Shown here: piece after piece, positions 38,081 through 47,356 of the stretch
Position numbering within the stretch: position 1 is the first letter of the stretch
How the letters are laid out: each line of letters starts with the position of its first letter
Source of the DNA: DATARH01 sp963789255
GTDB lineage: Bacteria; Pseudomonadota; Alphaproteobacteria; ATCC43930; CGMCC-115725
Reading direction: 5' to 3'
NCBI GenBank assembly: GCA_963789255.1
Contig: CAWBJW010000002.1
Coordinates: forward strand, 1,302,001 to 1,366,000
Length of the DNA: 64,000 nucleotides
Position numbers and translations under genes: made by a program
Notes under the pieces: generated by a model
What the model was told of the DNA's origin: nothing
The model's input: the letters and a program-made list of their open reading frames with translations, nothing else
Databases searched by the model: none

Positions 38081-39262
38081 TCACCCCGTCATCCGCGCGA
38101 GGCGGCGCTCGACGAGGCGGGCGAAGAGGGCTGCGCCGTAGGGGAGCGCGGCGTCGTTGAAATCGTAGCCGGGGTTGTGGACCTCGCAGCCGCCCTCGCC
38201 GTCGCCATTGCCGATCTGGATATAGGCACCGGGCACCCGCTCGAGCATGTAGGAAAAATCCTCCGACGCCATGACGAGGCCGGCCTGGCGGTTGACGTTG
38301 TCCTCGCCGACCAGCTCGGCGGCGGTGTCGGCGATGAAGCGGGTCTCGTCGGAATCATTGACGAGCGGCGGGAAGAGCGGGCGGAAATCGAGGCTGGCGG
38401 TGGCGCCGAAACCCCCGGCGACGCCTTCGGCGATACGCCGCATCCTGTCCTCGACGAGGCTCATCGTCGCCCGGCTGAAGCAGCGCACGGTGCCGCGCAA
38501 GACGGCGCGCTCGGGGATGACGTTGTAGGCGTCGCCGGCATGGAACTGGGTGGTGCTGACGACGACCGTATCAACGGCGCGCACATTGCGCGCGACGATC
38601 GATTGCAACGCGGTGGTGATGTGGCTGCCGACCAGCACCGGATCGACCCCTGACTCCGGGCGCGCGCCGTGCGCGCCGCGCCCGGTGATCGCGATGTCGA
38701 AAAACGCCCCGCCCGCCATCATCGCCCCGGGACGGATCTGGAATTTGCCGATCGCCAGCCCCGGCCGGTTGTGCATCCCGAAGATCGCATCGCAGGGAAA
38801 ATCGTCGAAGAGGCCATCCTTGATCATCGCGTCGGCGCCGCCCAGCCCCTCTTCCGCCGGCTGGAAGATGAAATGCACGGTGCCGTCGAAATTGCGGCTC
38901 TGCGCAAGATAGCGCGCCGCGCCCAACAGCATCGTCGTATGGCCGTCATGGCCGCAGGCATGCATGCGGCCAGTGTTCTGCGAGCGGTGGGCGAAGGTGT
39001 TGGCCTCCAGGATCGGCAGGCAGTCCATATCGGCTCTGAGCCCGATCGCGCGCGGCGAGTTGCCGACCCGCAGCCGCCCGACGATGCCGGTCTTGCCGAT
39101 CCCGCGATGCACCTCGATGCCGAAGGCGGCGAGCTTGTCGGCGACGAGATCCGACGTGCGGCGCTCCTCGAACCCCAGTTCGGGGTGGGCATGAATGTCG
39201 CGGCGCCACCCGGTCAGCTCGTCGTGAAAATCACGGATTCCCTCGATGATCGGCATAGGCAT
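38081..39262 (-). CDS. M20D-family amidohydrolase (hippurate hydrolase-like)
   Basis: A 393-residue metalloaminoacylase. Metal-binding elements are MHACGHDGHTTMLLGAA, the acidic pair in FQPAEEGLGGADAM, GMHNRPGLAIG, and the late ASEDFSYMLERVPG. The dimerisation domain (GRGAHGARPESGVDPVLVGS) sits in the middle. It removes acyl groups from N-acyl amino acids or similar amides; indole-3-acetyl conjugates and hippurate are typical substrates of relatives. The ATG at 39260-39262 follows AGGGGGA and starts MPMPIIEGIRDFHDEL; the second ATG two codons on is equally possible. Confidence 0.92.
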   Translation of the reverse strand: MPMPIIEGIRDFHDELTGWRRDIHAHPELGFEERRTSDLVADKLAAFGIEVHRGIGKTGIVGRLRVGNSPRAIGLRADMDCLPILEANTFAHRSQNTGRMHACGHDGHTTMLLGAARYLAQSRNFDGTVHFIFQPAEEGLGGADAMIKDGLFDDFPCDAIFGMHNRPGLAIGKFQIRPGAMMAGGAFFDIAITGRGAHGARPESGVDPVLVGSHITTALQSIVARNVRAVDTVVVSTTQFHAGDAYNVIPERAVLRGTVRCFSRATMSLVEDRMRRIAEGVAGGFGATASLDFRPLFPPLVNDSDETRFIADTAAELVGEDNVNRQAGLVMASEDFSYMLERVPGAYIQIGNGDGEGGCEVHNPGYDFNDAALPYGAALFARLVERRLARMTG

Positions 39263-39288
39263 TGATCCCCCTGGCGCAAATGAGGCGG

Positions 39289-39570
39289 TTATAACGCGAG
39301 GCGCGGCGCGGTGCGATAGCCGCAACTGAAGCGCTCGACAAAGGCGCGCGCGGCCGCGCGGTCGGTGACATAAAAGGCAAGCGCATCGTTGACCACCCCG
39401 CCGCTTCCAGCCGGCGCCGCTTCCCAGCCGGCCGAACCGCAATTCTCGCCGAGCCAGGCGCGCATCATCGCGAGCTGCGGTCCAAACCCGGCCGGCGGCA
39501 CCGCGATCAGTACCTGCCAGCGGCAGGGCTGCGACTCCTCGTGCTCGTGGTGACGCGGCGCAGCGGGCAT
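39289..39570 (-). CDS. Conserved hypothetical protein (93 aa)
   Basis: A 93-residue protein with a conserved-looking core: RWQVLIAVPPAGFGPQLAMM, ENCGSAGWEAAPAG, VVNDALAFYVTDRAAARAFVERF. The strand-helix pattern suggests a small ferredoxin-like or ACT-like alpha-beta fold. I cannot name a function. An AGGAA site precedes the ATG at 39568-39570. The gene lies 27 bases upstream of the M20 hydrolase on the same strand and could be cotranscribed. Confidence 0.6.
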   Translation of the reverse strand: MPAAPRHHEHEESQPCRWQVLIAVPPAGFGPQLAMMRAWLGENCGSAGWEAAPAGSGGVVNDALAFYVTDRAAARAFVERFSCGYRTAPRLAL

Positions 39571-39678
39571 TCGCTAAGTTCCTGAAATGTTCCTGATGAT
39601 TATAGCCGCTTCCGCGCTGTTGTCGAGCGCCCGCGGCACCCGCCTAATTAGCAGCAAGGTTCACATCGGTCATCCAAT

Positions 39679-40293
39679 TTAACGCGACGAAACCCCGGCG
39701 ACCCGCGCTTCGATCCGGTGCAACAGGCCATCGCGAATGCCGAGCGCTTCGAGATGGCGCACCGTGTTGGCAAGATAATCGAGGCCGGAGCCGCGCCCGC
39801 CGACCGCACGCGCGAGCATCTTTGCCGTCGCTTCGAGCGACAGACGCCCGGCATAATCCGGCGAATCGCGGCGCACGACGCAGGCCTGCGCCATCACCCC
39901 GCCGAGCGGCGTCCGCACCGCGATGCGGCGCATTTCATAGACCTGCCCGGTCATCTCGCGGGCCCAGATCCGGTCGAGCGCGTCGCCCACCCGGTCGGGG
40001 TGCAGGCGAAAGACGATCCCCTTGCACGACCCGCCACGGTCGAGTCCGAGTACCAGCCCCGGGCATTCCGGCGTGCCGCGATAGTCGCGCGAATAAAGGC
40101 AGAAGCTGCGGTGATAGCCGTGGAGGAAGCCGGACCGCGCCTCGGCAAACGCGATCTCGGGGTTCCACATCAGCGAACCGTAGGCGAAGACCCAGACCGG
40201 CTCGCTGCCGGAGCGTAACGCCGCGATCGCCGCCGGCATCGGATCGACCGGGTAGACAGAAACGTAGTCGCGGGCGAATTCAGTATTTGCCAT
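39679..40293 (-). CDS. chaC: Gamma-glutamylcyclotransferase, ChaC-like
   Basis: A 204-residue ChaC family protein. The signature VFAYGSLMWNPEIAF is at about residue 35, followed by FLHGYHRSFCLYSRDYRGTPECPGLVLGLD. ChaC enzymes cleave glutathione to 5-oxoproline and Cys-Gly. ATG at 40291-40293 is preferred; a longer frame would start inside a degenerate repeat. A glutaredoxin-like gene lies just upstream on the same strand, so both neighbours touch thiol chemistry. Confidence 0.92.
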   Translation of the reverse strand: MANTEFARDYVSVYPVDPMPAAIAALRSGSEPVWVFAYGSLMWNPEIAFAEARSGFLHGYHRSFCLYSRDYRGTPECPGLVLGLDRGGSCKGIVFRLHPDRVGDALDRIWAREMTGQVYEMRRIAVRTPLGGVMAQACVVRRDSPDYAGRLSLEATAKMLARAVGGRGSGLDYLANTVRHLEALGIRDGLLHRIEARVAGVSSR

Positions 40294-40300
40294 GGAGACT

Positions 40301-40327
40301 GATGGATTGAGCCAAGCGAAACCCATC
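40301..40327. repeat. Degenerate half-copy of the MITE-like repeat
   Basis: GATGGATTGAGCCAAGCGAA followed by ACCCATC resembles one arm of the elements at 11643 and 37795 (GATGGGTTGAGCGCAGCGAAACCCATC). It lies just before the chaC start. Confidence 0.55.
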
Positions 40328-40350
40328 GCCAATAGCAGAAAACGGCAGGC

Positions 40351-41118
40351 TCAGTCGTCCCACACCTGCTTCGGCATCGGCAGATCGGCGAAATCAGAAT
40401 CGCCGAGCGGCCGATCGAAGGCGATCCCGGCCTTGTCGAGAAGCATCATCCATTGCCGGTCGTGTTGCGCGATATGCCAGGTCGCGCGTTCGAGCACGTC
40501 GTGCAGCCTCTGCGGCCCGTAATAGGTCTGGACCGTCTGCGCTGCCGATTTGTCGGGGCTCGCCTGCCACCACTGCGCCACCTGCTCGCGCACGCCGCGC
40601 CCATAGGCGGCGAGCGCCGCGGTGCTCGCCAAATCCTCGGGCCGCTTAACCGCGGTCGGCAGTCCGTGGGTGAACGGCGTGCCGTTGGCGACTTCGACGA
40701 AGGCCTCCGGAATGCGGAACATGTGATGGGCCAGCGCGCGATACTTGCGCGGCCGGTTCGGCACCTCGGTGTCAAGCCGGTCGTCGGGCATCAGCGGGAT
40801 GATGCGCAACGCCGCGTCGATGAAAATTTGCATCCGCTCGACCAATTGCGCCGGCGACAATGCCGGCCCGGTCTTTTCGTCGAGCTTCAGGAAGGCGACG
40901 ACCTGCGCGATGTTCTGCGCGAAGACGAATTTGTCGCCGCGCGACAATACCGGCACCGAGCGCGCCCCGATCCGCGTTAACTCGGCCCGGCCCGCGGCAT
41001 CTTCCAACACATTGATCGACTGAAACTCGATCCCACGGACCGAGAGAAACTCCTTGAGTTTCAGACAGCTGGTTCAGCCAGGCTGCCAGAACGCCTTCAA
41101 TGGCGGGGGCTCGGGCAT
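40351..41118 (-). CDS. Glutaredoxin-like/DinB-type protein with in-frame UGA at the first redox position (candidate selenoprotein)
   Basis: Reading from the ATG at 41116-41118 gives MPEPPPLKAFWQPG, then TGA at 41074-41076, then TSCLKLKEFLSVRGIEF and a complete protein to 40351 in the same frame (255 residues with UGA read through). The UGA takes the place of the first cysteine of a CxxC thioredoxin-fold site (UTSC). Conserved glutaredoxin features follow: NVLEDAAGRAELTRIGARSVPVLSRGDKFVFAQ (cis-proline in SVPV). The C-terminal half (about 100-250) has a DinB-like helical layout with HHM and HIAQHDRQ histidines. A GGAGAGGA ribosome-binding site precedes the ATG. A 7-base-pair hairpin begins 11 bases after UGA (41046-41062). 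Alternatives are a TGC-to-TGA sequencing error or a real nonsense mutation; a second start after the UGA has no site. Confidence 0.75.
41046..41062 (-). promoter_or_regulatory. Possible bacterial SECIS-like hairpin
   Basis: In the transcript the stem GAAACUC pairs perfectly with GAGUUUC around the triloop AAG. The loop starts 18 bases after the UGA, within the 16-37 base range known for bacterial SECIS elements. The conserved G is in loop position 3 rather than 1-2, so the fit is imperfect. Confidence 0.35.
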
Positions 41119-41350
41119 CGTGCGCTTCCTCTCCGCAGCAGATTTGCGGCTCTCCCATACAGGCTCCGCCGTCATCCGGTCAACGTGAGTCGGCGCCGCA
41201 GCATCGGCGCCAGGCCAGCCCGGCTTGCCGCCGCCTTGACGCACCCGGTGCTCGGGAGCAGGATATCCAGCAAAACCATTGCGGTGCGGTCGTTGCGGCG
41301 AGCGTCGCCGGCAGCCGCCGGCGGCTTTATCCGCAGCGACAGGAGACGCT

Positions 41351-44300
41351 TTGCCTACGACGATCAGCCACACGATCAGCCACGGCATCACGCTCGGGGT
41401 AACGTATACCTCGCCGCTGACGATCACGACAAGCGGCTACGTCCACAACACCGGCTCGGGCGACGCGATCCTGGGTCCCGCCACCCAGGCCTGGACCGTC
41501 GCCAATTCTGGCCGCGTCGTCGCCGCGGGAACTTCCGGCGACGGCATCGACCTGAAGGACGGCGGCCTCGTCACAAACAGCGGCACGATCCGCGGGCAGG
41601 CCAACGGCGTCTACATCGGGGGCGCCGCCGGTACGGTCACCAACAGCGGGACGATCGACGGCACGGCCAGCAGCGGCGTCACTTTCGCCGCCGGCGGCAC
41701 CGTTAGTAACAAAGCGGGCACGATCGAGGGGGGCTACTACGGCGTTTACATCGAGGGCGCCGCCGGCTCGGTGACCAATTCCGGTACGATCCTCGGCGCC
41801 AGCACCGCCGGCCTCGGCATTCATCTCCACGCCGGCGGCACCGTCGTCAACAACACTGGGGGCCTGATCGAGGGAGCCTCTGGCGTCTTTATCGAGAACG
41901 GCGGCTCGGTGAGCAATGCCGGCGTGATCCTTGGAACCTTGACGTTTCTCCCTGGTCACAATTACGGCGCCGCCATTTATATCAAGGGCGGCGGCGGGGT
42001 GACCAATAGCGGCACGATCCGCCAATTTACCGACACCGCGAATTTCGGGATCGAGCTCCACATCGCCGGCAGCGTCGTCAACCAGACGGGGGGCCTGATC
42101 GACGCGATCACCGGCGTCAAGATAGGCTCGACCACCGGCAATTACGGCACGGTGACCAATGCCGGCACGATCCTCGGCACCCTCGGCGTCCTCGCCGACG
42201 GCATCTGCTTCGGCGTCTACTTCCTCTACGGCGGCGCCATTGACAACACTGCGGGCCTGATCGAGGGGGCCTCCGGCATCTACATAAAGGGCGGCGCCGG
42301 CACGGTGACCAATGCCGCCCTGATCGAGGGGACCGCGGGCTTTGGCACCTTAGACCTGCCCGGCGCCGGCATCGAGATCAAGACAACAGCCGGCACGGTG
42401 ACCAACACCGGCACCATCCTCGCGACGGCCGGCACTGCGAATTACGGGGTCGAATTCTACGCCGGCGGCAGCGTCGGCAACAATGCGGGTCTGATCGAGG
42501 GGGTGATCGCCGTCAAAATATCCGGGGGCGGCGGCACGGTAACCAACGCCGGCACGATCACCGGCACCTCCGGCGCCAGCCTCGGCGTCTACCTCCTCGC
42601 CAGCGGCGCCGTCAGCAACAATGCGGGTCTGATCAAGGGGGCCTCCGGCGTCTATATCAAGGGTGGCGCCGGCACGGTGACCAATGCCGGCAGCATCGTG
42701 GGGACGGTGAATTTCGGCGTCGATCTCGCCGTCGGAGGCAGCGTCGGCAACAATGCGGGCCTCATCCAGGGCATTCGGGAGGGCGTCTATATCGAGGGTG
42801 GCGCCGGAACGGTGACCAATTCCGGCAGGATCCTCAGCACGACCACCTTCGGAATCCAGTTCGCCGCGGGCGGCACCGTCATCGATTCGGGCACGATCAG
42901 CGGCGGCGCCGGTACGGCGATCTCGTTCGGCGGCACCGGCGGCAATCTGCTGGTTTTGGAAAACGGCTATTCGCTGACCGGCGGCGTGTCGGTCGCCGGC
43001 ACCGCGAACACCCTGGAGCTTCTCGGCACCGCCGGCGCGGTGACGGTCGATTTCGACAAATCGGGCGCCGGCTTCACCAATTTCGGAACCGCCGCGTTCG
43101 GCGCGGCGGGCGGCAACATCGAAACTCTGAATATCACCAACACCTCCGGGACGGTGTCGGCCACGATCTCCGACTTCACCGCGTTCCACGACATTGTTGA
43201 CCTGACCGGCCTGGCGGGCGGCACGATCGTCGGCGGCGGCACGGTCAACGACCGCGACCAGCTCGTCGTCAGCAACGGCATCGATACGGTGACATTACAA
43301 CTCGACACTGGCGAAAGCTACAGCGGCGTCACCTGGCTAACCAATCCCGACGGCAGTGACGGCACCGATGTAACGCCGGCCTGCTTCGCCCGCGGCACGC
43401 TGATCCTGACCCCGGACGGCGAGGTTTTGGTCGAGGAATTGGCGATCGGCGACCTCGTTGTGACGCCGTCGGGCGAGGCGCGGCCGATCCGCTGGATCGG
43501 GCAGCGCGCCTATGACGGCCGCTTTATCGCCGGCAACCGCGCCGTATTGCCGATCCGCATCGAGGCGGGGGCGCTCGCGGACGGCATGCCGGCGCGCGAC
43601 CTGTTTGTCTCGCCCGAGCACGCGCTGGTCATCGACGGGCTGTTCCTGCCGGCGCGGCTGCTGGTCAACGGCTCGACGATCCATCAGGTCGATGCGATCG
43701 ATCGCCTCGAATACTTCCACATCGAGCTCGACGGCCACGACGTGATCTTCGCCGAGGGCGCGGCGGCGGAAACCTTCGTCGATGTCGGCGGCCGCGCCAT
43801 CTTCCACAACGGTGCGGAGTTTGCCACGCGCTACCCCGATGCCGCGCCGGCGGAGTGGGAACCCTACGCGGCCTTGCTGGCCGAAGGCGTGGCGGCGTTG
43901 CCTGCGATCCGCGCCTCATTGCTGACGCGCGCCGAGACGCTCGGCCGGGTCGGCCGCGACCCCGACCTGCACCTGCTGGTCGATGGCGAGATTTTGCGCG
44001 CGTCCGCGGTAACCGACCGGGTGCACCGGTTCGCCGTCCCGGCCGGCACCCGCAATGTGATCGTCGCCTCGCGCAGCGTCGTTCCGCGCGACACCGAAGC
44101 TGAGTTGCTCGATCCGCGCCGGCTCGGCGTGCCGTTCGTGCGCGCCGTGCTGGAGCGGGCCGGTCTGCGCTTTGAGATCGGCCCGGATTGCGCCGGCTTG
44201 TGCGACGGTTTCCACGCCGACGAAGGCTCGCACCGCTGGACCGATGGGCACGGGAGGCTGCCGCCGCAGGTGCTCGCCTGCTTCGCCGCCGATTTCTCGC

Positions 44301-44421
44301 TCGAGTTGCTGATCGGCCCACCGAACTCCACTATCCGCTCGTCACCTCAGGCGCGGCCGATAAGCCCCTCTCCGCCACCGCAAGCGAGCGGCGGGCGCGC
44401 CGCGCCGCGCCGCGAGGGTAA
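41351..44421 (+). CDS. Repeat-rich adhesin-like protein with C-terminal Hint domain, one frameshift
   Basis: About 1023 residues after correction. Residues 1-60 lead into roughly 19 imperfect repeats of the pattern G(T/S)V(T/S)NxGxIxG spaced about 25-30 residues (about 65-540), the beta-solenoid type found in autotransporter adhesins. A linker with VDLTGLAGGT follows, then from Cys678 a Hint_2 domain: ACFARGTLILTPDGEVLVEEL, IRWIGQRAYDG, VSPEHALVIDG and FAEGAAAETFVDVGG. Hint domains self-cleave at the N-terminal Cys. The TTG at 41351 is chosen: AGGAG lies five bases before it. No Sec signal is seen; type I secretion is likely for such proteins. A lost base near 44316 hides the normal end PTELHYPL; the stop is then 44419-44421. 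Confidence 0.85.
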
Positions 44422-44448
44422 GAGCGGCCCTGCCCTTACCCAAGGGCT

Positions 44449-45193
44449 TCATGCCTCGGCGCGCTCGGGCAATGGCACCAGCTCGATGCGGCTCTTCCCG
44501 GCGGTCAGCGCCAGTTCGCCATGCTTCAGCGCCACCGCGTCCTCGCCGAAAACTTCGCGCCGCCGACGGCAATGCCCGCACCGGCGCGGTGTCGTCGGCG
44601 GCGATCGCTTCGAGATCGTCGGCCGAGGCGACCAGCTTCTGCGCCACCTGAAAATCCTCGCAGCGCTGCTTCAACAAGACCCGCAACAGCTCGATCAAGG
44701 GGCCGATGCCGGGGGGCGCCTCGGCCTTCGCGGGGATCGCCGGCGGCGGGTCCGGGTCGGCAAGTCCCCGCGCGACCGCCTCCAGGATCTCGCGGCCGAG
44801 CTTGCCCTCGGCGACGCCCTTGCCGAGGCTGCGGGTGCGCGCCAGGCTCTCGATGGTCTTGGGGGCGTGGGCGGCGACTTCGAGCAGCGCTTCGTCGCGC
44901 ATGATCCGGCCGCGCGGCAGATCGCGCTGCTGCGCGGCCGCCTCGCGCCACGACGCCACGGCCCGCAGCACGCCGAGAAAGCGCCGATCGGCGCGGCCGC
45001 GCAGGCGAAAGCGGCGCCACGCCTCGGCGGGCTCGTTGCGGTAGATCGCCGGATCGACGAGATCTTCCATCTCCTCGGCGAACCAGAGGGCGCGGCCGTT
45101 TTGCGCGAGGCGCTCCTGCAGCCGCTCGTAGACGGTGCGCAGATGGACGACATCGGCAAGGGCGTATTCGATCTGCCGCAGGGTCAGCGGCCG
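44449..45193 (-). pseudogene. rnd: Ribonuclease D, 5'-truncated remnant with one frameshift
   Basis: The minus-strand frame begins to match RNase D only at RPLTLRQIEYALADVVHLR (exonuclease motif III with its Tyr and Asp), followed by WFAEEMEDLVDPAIY and the HRDC-domain segment LARTRSLGKGVAEGKLGREI. Motifs I and II (about 180 residues) are missing: the sequence upstream of 45193 shows no similarity in any frame, and the 45499 gene occupies that space. An extra base near 44575 (coding strand CCGTCGG) breaks the end EVFGEDAVALKHGELALTAG. The remnant ends at 44449, 28 bases from the convergent adhesin. Without the first two acidic motifs it cannot be an exonuclease. Misassembly is an alternative explanation for the truncation. 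Confidence 0.75.
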
Positions 45194-45498
45194 ATGCGCC
45201 CCTTCCCCGGCGCGTTCACCGTCGAAGTCCGCCTGGTGCGGAGCGGGCTCGGCTACCGGCTGCCGGTTGTGGCCCGCACCGAAGCGGCCTGATTGCGCTG
45301 CTGGTGCGCAGCCAAATGCGCGGGTATGGTCCGCTTTCGTGGTCGCTCCGGCTGGATTGGCGTTGCAGCGCCGGCTAGGCCGGGCCGGCATTAGCCGCGA
45401 TCGGGCTGAATTTCGCCTATCGCAAGTTGCAGAGCGCCGTTGACGGCATACTATCGTATGAGTTATCACGGCGCGTTCTGCAATTGCGCGCGGGCCAC
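45194..45498. other. Intergenic region with possible operator
   Basis: 305 bases between the rnd remnant and the HTH regulator. A plus-strand stretch ending at 45292 (VEVRLVRSGLGYRLPVVART) might be the end of a lost gene. A TTGACG at 45440-45445 overlaps the palindrome CATAC-TATC-GTATG (45447-45460), a possible promoter and autoregulatory operator for the regulator. Confidence 0.35.
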
Positions 45499-46005
45499 AT
45501 GGCAATGTTACAACCGATACGACGGCCCGGCCGCCGCAAATCGGAAAAGCCCAACCCGATCGACGTGCAGGTCGGATCGCGAGTTCGGTTGCGCCGCAAC
45601 ATGCTCGGGCTGAGCCAGGAGAAGCTCGGCGAGGCGATCGGCCTGACATTCCAGCAGGTGCAAAAATACGAGCGCGGCGCCAACCGCATCGGCGCCAGCC
45701 GGCTGCATGAGCTGAGCCGGGTCTTGGACGTGCCGGTGTCGTTCTTCTTCGACGATGTGGACCCGGTGCGCGCGCCGGCGATCCCGGGCGGCTTCGCCGA
45801 GCCGCCGGCCGAGGCGTTCGAGTCCGATCCGCTGCGCAATCGCGAAACCGTCGAACTGGTTGACGCCTATTATGCAATCGACGATCCCGCCGTGCGCCGC
45901 CGCCTGTTCGACCTCGCCAAGGCGCTTGCGGCCGAGGGCGAGCGGACGGCCGAAAAAACCCCCGGACGGCCGACAAAACCGACCCGCCGACAAGATCCTG
46001 CTTGA
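45499..46005 (+). CDS. XRE-family HTH transcriptional regulator
   Basis: A 168-residue DNA-binding protein. The HTH_3 domain is GSRVRLRRNMLGLSQEKLGE to VQKYERGANRIGASRLHELS (about residues 25-80), followed by the typical FFFDDV and an acidic C terminus (ETVELVDAYYAIDDPAVRRRLFDLAKAL) seen in alphaproteobacterial CtrA/SAM-cycle-associated XRE regulators. In many alphaproteobacteria this gene stands directly before metK, as it does here. It may control metK or act as a global regulator; the target is not visible. ATG at 45499 or 45505 are both possible. Confidence 0.88.
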   Translation: MAMLQPIRRPGRRKSEKPNPIDVQVGSRVRLRRNMLGLSQEKLGEAIGLTFQQVQKYERGANRIGASRLHELSRVLDVPVSFFFDDVDPVRAPAIPGGFAEPPAEAFESDPLRNRETVELVDAYYAIDDPAVRRRLFDLAKALAAEGERTAEKTPGRPTKPTRRQDPA

Positions 46006-46029
46006 CGCTTGGGGCTGCAAATTCGACAA

Positions 46030-46053
46030 GGTGCCGCCGAGGACGGGGGCACC
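46030..46053 (+). other. Small hairpin in metK leader
   Basis: GGTGCC (46030-46035) and GGCACC (46048-46053) pair in the 113-base leader before metK. I see no match to SAM-II or SAM/SAH riboswitch core sequences, so this is only a possible leader structure. Confidence 0.25.
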
Positions 46054-46118
46054 GGTCTCCATCATCGATCCAACCGGCGGCTCCGGGCGTTTGGTGCCGA
46101 TCAAGGGGAGATTGTCGC

Positions 46119-47285
46119 TTGCCGAAGCACGATTTTGTTTTTACCAGCGAGTTGGTGTCGGAAGGGCACCCGGACAAGGTTTGCGACCGCATCTCCGATG
46201 CGATTGTCGACACCTTCCTCGCCGCCGAGCCGCAGGCGCGCTGCGGCGTCGAAACCTTGGCGACGACCAACCACATCGTGCTCGCCGGCGAGGTGCGCGG
46301 GCCGGCCTCGATCACCCGCGACGTACTGATCGAGGTGGCGCGCCACGCCGTCCGCGACATCGGTTACGAGCAGGAAGGGTTTCATTGGCAGCGCGCCCAG
46401 GTCGAGTGCCTGATCCACGGCCAATCGACCGACATCGCGCTCGGCGTCGATGCCTCCGGCAACAAGGACGAAGGGGCCGGCGATCAGGGCATGATGTTCG
46501 GCTATGCCTGCACCGAGACCGCGGAGCTGATGCCGGCGCCGATCTTTTATGCGCACGCCATCCTGCATTCGCTGTCCGAGGCGCGGCATTCGGGCGCGGC
46601 CCCGCTGCTCGGCCCCGACGCCAAGAGCCAGGTCACGCTCCAATATGTGGGCGGCAAGCCGGTGCGGGCGACCGCGGTGCTCGTCTCGGCGCAGCATTCT
46701 GCGACGATCGGGCAGGACGAGGTGCGCGAGATCGTCCGGCCGCACGTCGTCAACGTGCTGCCGGACGGCTGGATGTGCGACGAGGATCATTTCTACATAA
46801 ACCCTACCGGGCGCTTCGTGATCGGCGGTCCGGACGGGGATTGCGGCCTGACCGGGCGCAAGATCATCGTCGATACTTATGGCGGGGCGGCACCGCATGG
46901 CGGCGGCGCGTTTTCCGGCAAGGACCCCACCAAGGTCGATCGCTCGGCCGCCTATGCGGCGCGCTATCTGGCCAAGAACGTCGTCGCCGCCGGTCTCGCG
47001 GAGCGCTGCACGATCCAGGTCGCCTACGGCATCGGAATGGCCAAGCCGCTGTCGGTTTATGTCGAGACCGACGGGACCGCCAGGGTCGAGGAGGGTAAGC
47101 TGTCGCGCGTGCTGCAGGAGCTGATCGATCTGTCGCCGCGCGGGATCCGCACCCATCTCGGACTCAACAAGCCGATCTATGCCCGCACCGCCGCCTATGG
47201 CCATTTCGGCCGTCCGCCCGAGCCCGATGGCGGGTTCTCGTGGGAGCGGCTCGATTTGGTCGATGAACTGCGCCGGGCGTTCTAA
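46119..47285 (+). CDS. metK: S-adenosylmethionine synthetase
   Basis: MetK makes SAM from ATP and methionine. The 388-residue frame starts at TTG 46119 (PKHDFVFTSELVSEGHPDKVCDRISDAIVD), which gives the family length and has GGGGAG eight bases upstream. Visible motifs are GEVRGPASI, the GAGDQGMMFGYA P-loop-like segment, DAKSQVTLQYVGG, and GRFVIGGPDGDCGLTGRKIIVDTYGG plus GGGAFSGKDPTKVDRSAAY. Ends GGFSWERLDLVDELRRAF. The gene is flanked by the XRE regulator and trmB, as in other Rhodospirillales. Confidence 0.97.
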   Translation: MPKHDFVFTSELVSEGHPDKVCDRISDAIVDTFLAAEPQARCGVETLATTNHIVLAGEVRGPASITRDVLIEVARHAVRDIGYEQEGFHWQRAQVECLIHGQSTDIALGVDASGNKDEGAGDQGMMFGYACTETAELMPAPIFYAHAILHSLSEARHSGAAPLLGPDAKSQVTLQYVGGKPVRATAVLVSAQHSATIGQDEVREIVRPHVVNVLPDGWMCDEDHFYINPTGRFVIGGPDGDCGLTGRKIIVDTYGGAAPHGGGAFSGKDPTKVDRSAAYAARYLAKNVVAAGLAERCTIQVAYGIGMAKPLSVYVETDGTARVEEGKLSRVLQELIDLSPRGIRTHLGLNKPIYARTAAYGHFGRPPEPDGGFSWERLDLVDELRRAF

Positions 47286-47356
47286 GTCCCCTTCCTTTGT
47301 CATGGCCGACCATGACGATTGGGAAGGATCTGCGCAACGACGTGCCCTGATCCTCA

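Noticed and set aside
41351..43380. CRISPR array or minisatellite in the repeat-rich region
   Set aside because: Repeats are protein-level, of irregular length and in one open frame; there are no identical direct repeats with unique spacers.
44419..45292. Continuation of the adhesin frame to 45292
   Set aside because: Beyond about 44316 the frame becomes low-complexity and runs antisense over RNase D sequence; a one-base shift gives the expected Hint-protein end at 44421.
46006..46118. SAM riboswitch before metK
   Set aside because: No SAM-II, SAM-V or SAM/SAH core sequence could be recognised; only one small hairpin is visible.
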